12,909 nucleotides of DNA from Verrucomicrobia bacterium UBA1200 (GTDB lineage: Bacteria > Verrucomicrobiota > Kiritimatiellia > RFP12 > UBA1067), in contig DBXY01000036.1 of assembly GCA_002309765.1 (NCBI GenBank), forward strand, positions 1-12,909. The letters run 5' to 3'. A program made the position numbers and the translations under genes. Of the stretch, positions 6,901 through 12,318 are shown piece after piece (positions within the stretch are counted from its first letter, which is position 1; each line of letters starts with the position of its first letter). The notes beneath the pieces were generated by a model. The model did not search any database. It was not told where the DNA came from and worked only from the letters and a program-made list of their open reading frames with translations.

Positions 6901-9402
6901 AACAGCGGGTTGGATGTCCAGGAAGGCGGTGTGGCCTGTTCCGGGCCGGCCGCCGTCACGGCGCGCTATCTGCGTTTCGTCTGCAGCGTGAGCCGACCGG
7001 GCACCGAGGCGGGCGGCCCCAACTGGTATAACACCGGTTTCCAGTTCAGCGAATTCCAGCTGACGCTGGTCGGCAATCCGGTGGCGTGGCCCGCCGGAAC
7101 GATCTCCTCCGCAGCTATTCCCGCAAGCGGCAACGAGACCGCCGCGAAGATCATCGACGGAGATCTGGCGACCAAGTGGTACTGCAACTCCTTGGGGACG
7201 CCCTGCGTCATTGATATGGGTGAAACGGTGACCTTTGACGGTTACCGCTGGGCGACGGCCAACGACGCGCCCGGACGGGATCCTTACAGTTGGACGCTGG
7301 AGATCGGTGACGATGTCGACGGTGCCATCCAGTGGCGGACGATCGACACGCGGTCCGGCTTCCTGTCGACCACGAACCGCCGGACCTGGAACACGCCAGA
7401 CTTCGCGGTGTCGGACGGCCTATCCGACTTTATCCCGGTCGATTATCCCATAACGGTCGCGGAGAGTGCCTCGCTGACGGTCAGCGGCGCACAGGAGACC
7501 TTTGAGAATCTCCAGTCGCCCGGAACGCTCTTTTTGGATGGTTCGGATGTCACCCTTACCGAGAATTCCGCGTTGACGGGGAAGGTCTCCGGGGCGGGAA
7601 TCCTCCGGCTTAAATCCGATCAGTCAGTCTTGGGAGGCTTCATGTCCGACTCGCTTGGGGTCACGATCGTCAACGACGGGGTTGATGCCGAATATCTCGT
7701 CTCGGGGAGCGGATTCAGCCAGTTGTCCGCATCTCTGCAGGACGGTGTCGGTCAACTCGGCCTCCATGTGGAGGATAATGTTGAGCTGCTGTTGAACGGC
7801 AAGGACAGCACCTATACGGGCGATACGTTAATCGAAGGTGGCAAGGTTTCGATCTGCGCCGTGCAGACCGCCCGTTTCATCCGTTTCACCGGCTTGAAGA
7901 CCAAGGGGAATACCGCCAACAACTTCCAGCTTTCCGAGTTCGAGCTGACGATAAGCGGAGCCAAGGTTGACTGGCCCGAGGGGACCACGGTCTCCTTCCC
8001 GGCGACCATCGGGAAGGTCGGCGAAGGCCCCGAAATGATCATCGACGGCAATATCGGGACCAAGATTTACTATCCGGGCGACATCATGCCGTTGACCATT
8101 TCGACAGGGGCGATGGTGACCTTCGACGGTTACCGGTGGTTCACGGCTAATGACATGCCGGTCCGGGATTTCGTCAGTTGGACTGTGGAGATCTCCTCCG
8201 ACGGGACCACCTGGATCGAGGTTGACCGGCAGGAGGATGTATCGGTGACGGATGACCGGCAGTCGTTGGCGTTTGCCGGTTCGTTCGTCGAGCCGGACAC
8301 TGGCATTAATGCCATCCCAATCGTCCGGTTCGTCCGGTTTAACGCGATCAAGACCAAAGCGAACGCCACTAGCAACTTCCAGCTCTCCGAGTTCGAACTG
8401 CTGTTCAACGGGGCGCGGGTCGCCTGGCCCGAAGGGTCTGCCGTCCAGTACGACCAGACCATCACCAATTTCAATGAGGGTCCCGAGAAACTGATCGACG
8501 GCTCCGTGGACACCAAGTTCTACTTCGGCGGCGGGGTTGGCGCTATGACCTTCGAGTTGGGGAGCCCGATGCCGATTGACGGTTATCAGTGGTACACGGC
8601 CAATGACGCGTCCTACCGCGATCTGGTCAGTTGGACGCTAGAGGTCAGCGAGGACGGAACAACCTGGACCGAAGTTGACCGGCAGGAGGATGTTTCCATC
8701 ACTGAAACCCGGAAAGTGGTGGCGTTCAGCAAAGTCTTTGTGACGGAAGGCCGCGCCAGCAACGCCCTGTCGGACGCGTCGAAGGTCGCCCTAACTGGCG
8801 GGAATCTTGTGATCGCCGATGTTGCCGAAACGGTGAGAAGCCTTTCGGGAAGCGGTAATCTGACCCTGTCGGGCGATGGAAAAGTGGTCTTCAGTCCGGC
8901 GGAGGGTGACCATGAGACCTTCTCCGGGCTGATCAACGGTATCGGTTCGCTGGTCATGAACGGCAAGGGAACCCAGACGTTGAGCGGTAACATCGCGATG
9001 ATCGGGACGTTGGTCGTGAAGGGTGGCACGTTGGATGTTACGGGCGCGGATCTTGGCGGCATCTCCGAGATTGTGCTGTGGGGCGGCAGGTTAATCGGCA
9101 CCGCCTCCACGGCGGCGGACCTGAAGGTTACGTCCCACGGCGGTGTCTATGCCGCGTCGATCTCGGTCGGCGGGACCCTGACGCTCGAAGGCGCGCCGCT
9201 TCTGGATATCGACAGCGAATCTGAATCCGGCAAGCTGACTTGCTTCCGTTTCGGGTCCGCATCGGAAGAGACCCGTGAGAACTTCATGAATGCCGTCTGC
9301 GCGCGGGAGTTGCCGCTTCTCCTGAAGTTCACGCCCCGCATCGTGGGGCACGACATGTTTATCACCATTGCGCCCTCCGGAACCCTCTTGATTTTCCAGT
9401 AA
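3994..9402 (+). CDS. 1802-residue secreted protein: PATR-like repeats, PA14-like segment, three discoidin-like domains
   Basis: The frame is open upstream to 3931, but ATG 3994 is chosen: AGGTGG lies just before it (3984-3989) and it begins a clean signal peptide, MKQKMIGLGLILIAAAGWA, probably cut after residue 19. The mature N-terminus carries the G-TW...EWSS-x-DNW...ATF pattern common at the start of beta-strand-repeat proteins. PATR-like motifs recur (KRGSGALQMLAG, NKHGSGTVRFLG, KWGDGLLRLTGG, VKRGSGVQTLAE, NGKGTQTLSGN...GGTLDVTGA). A PA14-like segment sits at about 400-532 (YRARWYVAESGTYSFLK, then AGWHDVYISF). Three discoidin (F5/8 type C)-like domains lie at about 987-1142, 1289-1438 and 1440-1590, each with FQ-x-SEF-x-L, IDG-x(3)-TK and TAND-x(3)-RD-x(2)-SWT. 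I see no C-terminal outer-membrane barrel, PEP-CTERM or LPXTG signal; it ends in SGTLLIFQ. Likely a secreted or surface glycan-binding protein; ligand and export route unknown. Confidence 0.92.
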   Translation: MKQKMIGLGLILIAAAGWASDGTWLSSTEGGEWSSTDNWVGGVIAGNGGIATFSMNAGGKVITSSMSPSLSGFSVSVSGGQDLKFASGTFYMTPSATLFVSSGIAVFENAVISTSDDLIISGAANSRYQFNTSQQITGRLKLLSGGWLRATDDTCLGPARSSYVADAIVMDGGTLQNNSSEGLQVAANRGITVTENGGYFEAGFINSKIEILSPIVGPGFVGFNYEFSPAILSNPANSYAGDTVIGAFGPGYNAGNDLTVKLGADEVIPHGTGKGVLRIAPYSTDYNAEGYLNQSRAPRGILELNGFTETVNAVSTGVRPVIRSSTPGGKLILAGDSDSDFSGQLEAGATIEKRGSGALQMLAGSISGEVVLKEGTMSAGAEVFQRTGVLTAAGGALTFTAPSGFYEWSGTAESGLYGYPYYGSFKIDNRGTRSYRARWYVAESGTYSFLKSYKGGAELVIDSATVIQDTNPNAYLVVNDVAVSAGWHDVYISFSNPDNQDFGASLKNGIMYDEQNGSFSTDEERVRAKMFTDNAGPNLRASGRQSVFSGTLNAETDLTVTVDDSVSALQIAGEITTDPDNPHAVTFQMVNGNPLIIGNSYGDTPALITAPIRCESGIVLTDSVWLLNEVPENMTVTPGTILTLDYPGAVANDITLDTFSLRIHDPAVGDGTITVNEGQILRFDTIDLIDGVEVDSADNPPRTFANNIILNGGELVFTGKGEITMTGTITGTGTVNKHGSGTVRFLGNSSTTQNTVYNFRNGICRFTNASLGNACLWTLGGILANIEGQDLSISSNLIKAESGGFQVDGANAVMTIDSEINGIRPVSKWGDGLLRLTGGIPYSGNLQVHGRGGVLELAKEGGASAVGSIIGIEPDVTVRLGGSGGNQIAERLSVSGGTFDMNGRSETVTIITGRNASSLVTNTGTAPSVLTIESGENGSFTGKISDGNGGLSLVKRGSGVQTLAEIVLANSGLDVQEGGVACSGPAAVTARYLRFVCSVSRPGTEAGGPNWYNTGFQFSEFQLTLVGNPVAWPAGTISSAAIPASGNETAAKIIDGDLATKWYCNSLGTPCVIDMGETVTFDGYRWATANDAPGRDPYSWTLEIGDDVDGAIQWRTIDTRSGFLSTTNRRTWNTPDFAVSDGLSDFIPVDYPITVAESASLTVSGAQETFENLQSPGTLFLDGSDVTLTENSALTGKVSGAGILRLKSDQSVLGGFMSDSLGVTIVNDGVDAEYLVSGSGFSQLSASLQDGVGQLGLHVEDNVELLLNGKDSTYTGDTLIEGGKVSICAVQTARFIRFTGLKTKGNTANNFQLSEFELTISGAKVDWPEGTTVSFPATIGKVGEGPEMIIDGNIGTKIYYPGDIMPLTISTGAMVTFDGYRWFTANDMPVRDFVSWTVEISSDGTTWIEVDRQEDVSVTDDRQSLAFAGSFVEPDTGINAIPIVRFVRFNAIKTKANATSNFQLSEFELLFNGARVAWPEGSAVQYDQTITNFNEGPEKLIDGSVDTKFYFGGGVGAMTFELGSPMPIDGYQWYTANDASYRDLVSWTLEVSEDGTTWTEVDRQEDVSITETRKVVAFSKVFVTEGRASNALSDASKVALTGGNLVIADVAETVRSLSGSGNLTLSGDGKVVFSPAEGDHETFSGLINGIGSLVMNGKGTQTLSGNIAMIGTLVVKGGTLDVTGADLGGISEIVLWGGRLIGTASTAADLKVTSHGGVYAASISVGGTLTLEGAPLLDIDSESESGKLTCFRFGSASEETRENFMNAVCARELPLLLKFTPRIVGHDMFITIAPSGTLLIFQ
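7858..8310 (+). repeat. Tandem domain duplication, unit 1 (second discoidin-like domain)
   Basis: First unit of a 453-nt (151-codon) tandem duplication inside the 1802-residue gene. Anchors at 7921-7947 (AACTTCCAGCTTTCCGAG...) and 8221-8240 (GTTGACCGGCAGGAGGATGT) recur exactly 453 bases later. The encoded domain starts VQTARFIRF and holds FQLSEFEL and FTANDMPVRDFVSWT. Confidence 0.75.
8311..8763 (+). repeat. Tandem domain duplication, unit 2 (third discoidin-like domain)
   Basis: Second unit of the same duplication. It carries the recurrences at 8374-8400 (two mismatches in 27) and 8674-8693 (20 of 20 identical). The encoded domain starts IPIVRFVRF and holds FQLSEFEL and YTANDASYRDLVSWT. The discoidin domain at about 6952-7420 is an older, more diverged relative and is separated from unit 1 by PATR-like sequence. 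Confidence 0.75.
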
Positions 9403-9432
9403 AGTCAACCGGCATGGGGTAGGTTTGTCAGT

Positions 9433-9457
9433 GCGCGGGGCGTTTTTTGCCTCGCGC
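9433..9457 (+). terminator. Hairpin 31 bases after the giant gene, possible terminator
   Basis: GCGCGGGGC (9433-9441), loop GTTTTTT, GCCTCGCGC (9449-9457): a nine-pair stem with one G-U pair. The T-run lies in the loop, and only CTATTT follows the stem, so it is not a textbook intrinsic terminator. Its position after the stop codon at 9402 and before the tRNA promoter supports a role in ending the upstream transcript. Confidence 0.45.
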
Positions 9458-9514
9458 CTATTTACCGTTACAATCGGCAAATTCTAAAAAATACAATATT
9501 TTTCATGTTCGCTG

Positions 9515-9543
9515 TTGACATTCCCAGGCGGTTATGACATAAT
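9515..9543 (+). promoter_or_regulatory. Near-consensus sigma70-type promoter of the tRNA cluster
   Basis: TTGACA (9515-9520, six of six), a 17-base spacer and CATAAT (9538-9543, five of six). Transcription would start near 9550, a few bases before the first tRNA at 9559. An AT-rich tract lies just upstream (9481-9505) and could act as an UP-type element. This is the strongest promoter match in the window, as expected for stable RNA. Confidence 0.75.
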
Positions 9544-9558
9544 ACTTCCACTTTTTGC

Positions 9559-9643
9559 GCATCCGTGGTGGAATTGGCAGACACGTAAGATTCAGGTTCT
9601 TATGCCGCAGGGCGTGGGGGTTCAAGTCCCTCCGGATGCACCA
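9559..9643 (+). tRNA. tRNA-Leu (anticodon CAG)
   Basis: Class II tRNA with encoded CCA. Acceptor GCATCCG pairs with CGGATGC. The anticodon stem TAAGA/TCTTA encloses loop TTCAGGT, placing CAG at 9593-9595, which reads leucine CTG. The long variable arm (GCC GCAG GGC) and the discriminator A fit leucine. T-loop is TTCAAGT with a five-pair stem including one G-U. First gene of a three-tRNA cluster; 18 bases separate it from the next. Confidence 0.95.
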
Positions 9644-9661
9644 TAGCTTGAAAGGCCAGTT

Positions 9662-9736
9662 GCCCTCTTCGTCTATCGGCTAGGACATCAGGTTCTCATC
9701 CTGGAAAGAGGGGTTCGATTCCCCTAGAGGGTGCCA
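9662..9736 (+). tRNA. tRNA-Glu (anticodon CTC)
   Basis: Acceptor GCCCTCT pairs with AGAGGGT (first pair G-U), discriminator G, encoded CCA. The anticodon stem TCAGG/CCTGG encloses TTCTCAT, placing CTC at 9695-9697, which reads GAG. T-stem AGGGG/CCCCT is perfect around TTCGATT. The 5' half (TTCGTCTATCGGC) resembles bacterial tRNA-Glu. It lies 15 bases before tRNA-Thr and is probably cotranscribed. Confidence 0.95.
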
Positions 9737-9751
9737 TTCAGGCGGCTTTGT

Positions 9752-9827
9752 GCCAACCTAGCTCAGCTGGTAGAGCAGATCATTCGTAATGATCAGGTCA
9801 TGGGTTCGAATCCCTTGGTTGGCTCCA
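9752..9827 (+). tRNA. tRNA-Thr (anticodon CGT)
   Basis: Acceptor GCCAACC pairs with GGTTGGC, discriminator T, encoded CCA. The anticodon stem GATCA/TGATC encloses TTCGTAA, placing CGT at 9785-9787, which reads ACG. D-arm AGCTCAGCTGGTAGAGC is standard. The T-stem ATGGG/CCCTT holds one T-T mismatch (9801 against 9815), the only flaw in the three tRNAs. Last member of the cluster; a T-rich tract follows immediately. Confidence 0.95.
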
Positions 9828-9935
9828 TTTTTCTCCTTGGGTTGCAATGCGTTATGCGCGGCGGTCCGGGGATTTTTTTTTGCCCGCCGGATGGCCGTTT
9901 TCGGAAAGATTGATCGTGGTTGAGTGGAGGTCAAA

Positions 9936-11921
9936 ATGAAAACTATGGCGTTTGCCGCTGGCGCGGTCGCGGTCGTAACTTACCTTGGAACGTTTGCGGC
10001 GGCGGTTCCGTGTTACGCCGTCGCGGCGGAAGCGGACGGATCTCGGTTCCCGTTCGCGGTGTCTTACGGCGGCGAGACTAACGCGACGAGCGTGGCGCAC
10101 TTCCTTGATGCGCCGGCCGGCCGGCATGGCTTCGTCCGCATTAAGGGTGCCGAGTTCGTGACGGACGCGGGCCCCATCCGCTTCAACGGCACCAACCTCA
10201 CCGGCCCCGCCAACTTCCCGGAGCATGACGTGGCCGACCGTCTCGCCGCGCGGTTCGCCCGCCTCGGCATCAATTGCGTGCGCCTGCACTTCATGGACAC
10301 GTGGTACTCGAACTTCATGGACACGCGCCGCCAGTGCATCCTTGACGACGACACGAAGTCGCAGCGCAAGCTCTCCCCCGCGCAGCTCGACAAGCTCGAC
10401 TACATGATCGCCGCCTTCAAGAAGCGCGGCATTTACGTGAACATGAATCTCCACGTTGGACGCACCCTCGACGAGCGCGACGGCGTCCCGAAGGGCTCGC
10501 CGTGGGCGAACAAGACCGTCGGCCAGTTTTACCCGCGCTGCGTGGAGCTCCAGAAGGAATACGCGCGCGACCTCCTCTCGCATGTGAACAAATACACCGG
10601 CAACGCTTACACCGACGAGCCTGCCGTGGCGATGATCGAGATCAGCAACGAAGACCGCGGCCTCGTGATTACGCGCCGCAACTTGGGCATCAAGAGGCTC
10701 GCTAAACCGTTCCAGGACGAGCTGCAGAAGCAGTGGAACGAATGGCTGAAGAAGAAATACCCCGCGAACGAGTCGGGATACGCTGACGGCAAGGCCCCGC
10801 TCCTCAACAACTTCCCGAAAGCGTCGCAGCAGTTTCGCAAGGACTTCGACGACTTCCTCTGGGACAACGAGCTCGCCTACTGGAAGGGGATGCGCGACTA
10901 CATCCGCGAGACGCTTAAGGCGAAGCAGCCGGTCTCAGGCACGCAGGCTGGAAGCGTTTACAGTCCGCTCGACATCCAGCGCCAGCTCGACTACGTTGAC
11001 GCGCACTCCTACTTCCACCATCCGAGCGGGAAGGGCGGCGGGTGGCTCCACCGAAACTCCACGAACGAGTGGGTCGCCGGCGGCGAGTCAATCGTACACG
11101 GTCTTTCGACGCTCGTTAACCTAGAGACCAAGGCGCACGCGCCGGAGAAGCCGTTTACCGTGAGCGAGTACAGCCATCCGTATCCGAGTCCCTTCACGGG
11201 CGAGGGACAGCCCCTCGCCTGCGCGTACGGGCGCAGAATGGGATGGAACGGCATCTTCCAGTACAGCTACAACCACTTCCCCGAGGCGTTCGAGCCGGAG
11301 GGAATGCCGTGGTGCATCTTCGACGCAATCGCCACGCCGTCCGTGTGGGTGCATTCCCCTGCGTGCGCGGCACTGCTTGTGCGCGGCGACATGCGGGCGG
11401 ATCGTGACGGGAAACTCGGCGAGTGGGGCTGGAATCGCGAACGTAAGGGGAAGGAATACGTGGCGGTGGACACGGCGAACACAAAGCTGTTCGTAGGTTA
11501 TGCGGACGGGCGCGAAATCAAGCTGGGCGACGTGTCGCTTTCTGTGGGTAAGACCGAAACCGGGGCGGCGACCATCTCGCTCGTCTCGCGCAATGCTACG
11601 GGCTTCGGCAAGAACGGCAAGGCCAGCATACTCGTGGCCGCGAGCGGTGCCGTCGGAAACAAGGGGTCGAAGGTGGTGCGCGTATCGGACAAGGAGGTGA
11701 GACTCTTGGAACGGGGGAGCGCTCCGGTTTGTGCGGAGGGGATCCCGTGCGTTATCACGCTCCCTGCGGCGCCGGATCGGGTGAAGTGCTGGGCGTTAGG
11801 GCCGGACGGGTCGCGAATGACGGAGATAGTTCCTCTTGCGAAGGACGACGGCCGGTGTTCGGTGCTGCGCTTCTCACCTGAGCTGCATACGCTTTGGTAC
11901 GAAGTGTCCGTTCTTCCGTGA
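9936..11921 (+). CDS. Secreted glycoside hydrolase-like protein, clan GH-A (GH5-like TIM barrel)
   Basis: ATG 9936 is preferred over GTG 9924: GGAGG sits at 9926-9930, five bases before it, and the product (661 residues) begins with a signal-type hydrophobic stretch, MAFAAGAVAVVTYLGTFAAA, probably cut by about residue 30. The barrel opens with a FVTDAGPIRFNGTNL motif typical of GH5-like enzymes, followed by GINCVRLHFMD. Glu239 in EISNED (strand beta-4) fits the acid/base, His357 in YVDAHSYFHHP a subsite histidine, and Glu411 in TVSEYSHPYP (beta-7) the nucleophile. These are the expected clan GH-A positions. A beta-sandwich-like C-terminal region (about 490-661) starts near EYVAVDTANTKLFVGYADG. 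It should cleave a glycosidic bond outside the cytoplasm; substrate and exact family cannot be read from the sequence. It follows the tRNA cluster by 108 bases with no evident promoter of its own. Many codons end in C or G. Confidence 0.88.
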   Translation: MKTMAFAAGAVAVVTYLGTFAAAVPCYAVAAEADGSRFPFAVSYGGETNATSVAHFLDAPAGRHGFVRIKGAEFVTDAGPIRFNGTNLTGPANFPEHDVADRLAARFARLGINCVRLHFMDTWYSNFMDTRRQCILDDDTKSQRKLSPAQLDKLDYMIAAFKKRGIYVNMNLHVGRTLDERDGVPKGSPWANKTVGQFYPRCVELQKEYARDLLSHVNKYTGNAYTDEPAVAMIEISNEDRGLVITRRNLGIKRLAKPFQDELQKQWNEWLKKKYPANESGYADGKAPLLNNFPKASQQFRKDFDDFLWDNELAYWKGMRDYIRETLKAKQPVSGTQAGSVYSPLDIQRQLDYVDAHSYFHHPSGKGGGWLHRNSTNEWVAGGESIVHGLSTLVNLETKAHAPEKPFTVSEYSHPYPSPFTGEGQPLACAYGRRMGWNGIFQYSYNHFPEAFEPEGMPWCIFDAIATPSVWVHSPACAALLVRGDMRADRDGKLGEWGWNRERKGKEYVAVDTANTKLFVGYADGREIKLGDVSLSVGKTETGAATISLVSRNATGFGKNGKASILVAASGAVGNKGSKVVRVSDKEVRLLERGSAPVCAEGIPCVITLPAAPDRVKCWALGPDGSRMTEIVPLAKDDGRCSVLRFSPELHTLWYEVSVLP

Positions 11922-11972
11922 CCGGACCCGCCACAGCCTGCGCCGCCCCATGTTATCCTCATTTACATGGAA

Positions 11973-11993
11973 GTCTGATGTCTGAAGTCTGAA
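11973..11993 (+). repeat. Three tandem heptamers GTCTGAW
   Basis: GTCTGAT, GTCTGAA and GTCTGAA follow each other without gaps. It is a short microsatellite-like repeat in intergenic DNA; function unknown, possibly slippage-derived or one member of a dispersed intergenic repeat family. Confidence 0.7.
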
Positions 11994-12142
11994 ATCTTGT
12001 GGTTTGACTACAAGTCTTGCTAAATTGAACGGTGCGTGGGACAAAAATGGCACACTTTCGTTATAACCCGGGGCGCTCGTCGCAACGTTCCGGCCACCAA
12101 TGGCGTTTTACCTTCAGAATTTCCGAATTCCAACGGCACGAT

Positions 12143-12172
12143 ATTACAATCGGCCGCAGGATAGTATATACT
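12143..12172 (+). promoter_or_regulatory. Candidate promoter of the rhuM-like gene
   Basis: ATTACA (12143-12148; four of six to TTGACA), an 18-base spacer and TATACT (12167-12172; five of six). The -10 lies inside the palindrome at 12161-12174. The predicted leader to ATG 12319 would be about 140 bases, long but compatible with regulation. Confidence 0.35.
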
Positions 12173-12174
12173 AT
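12161..12174. promoter_or_regulatory. 14-bp perfect palindrome ATAGTATATACTAT, possible operator
   Basis: The sequence equals its own reverse complement. It overlaps the best -10 candidate upstream of the rhuM-like gene, where a dimeric repressor could block transcription. AT-rich palindromes also arise by chance, so the regulatory role is inferred. Confidence 0.4.
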
Positions 12175-12318
12175 ATTTGTTTGCTGTTTTTGATGGTTGC
12201 AAAGGGTTTTCATTCGCAACACTTGGGTCACATTCGGTAGTCGAATGGTGGTCTAATCGATAGGTTCATAGGATAAGGCGGTATGAGGAAAAAAGAGCAA
12301 GAATCGATTGGAGGCCAC

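Larger units (their letters stand above)
11922..12318. other. Gene-free stretch between the hydrolase and the rhuM-like gene
   Basis: 397 bases with no supportable gene; a 60-codon minus-strand frame at 12020-12202 has no recognisable content. I see no clear intrinsic terminator after the hydrolase. The stretch holds a three-copy heptamer repeat (11973-11993), a 14-bp palindrome (12161-12174) and a candidate promoter (12143-12172). It becomes AT-richer towards 12160-12200, where the composition change into the rhuM-like gene begins. Confidence 0.6.

Noticed and set aside
9559..9827. Genomic-island attachment site at the tRNA cluster
   Set aside because: No integrase gene and no second copy of a tRNA 3' end are visible in the window.
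9858..9887. Possible intrinsic terminator after the tRNA cluster (GGCGG ... nine T ... CCGCC)
   Set aside because: The only stem, GGCGG/CCGCC, would place the T-run in a 19-base loop rather than after the stem, so it does not have terminator geometry; the T-run (9873-9881) has no hairpin just upstream.
9731..9913. Short plus-strand frame over the tRNA-Thr gene
   Set aside because: It reads through the tRNA gene itself (NLAQLVEQIIRNDQ is tRNA sequence translated), so it is not a protein gene.
9852..10583. Minus-strand open frame of 243 codons opposite the hydrolase start
   Set aside because: It is antisense to the signal peptide and first barrel strands of the hydrolase, and its composition is that of a complement of C-ending codons.
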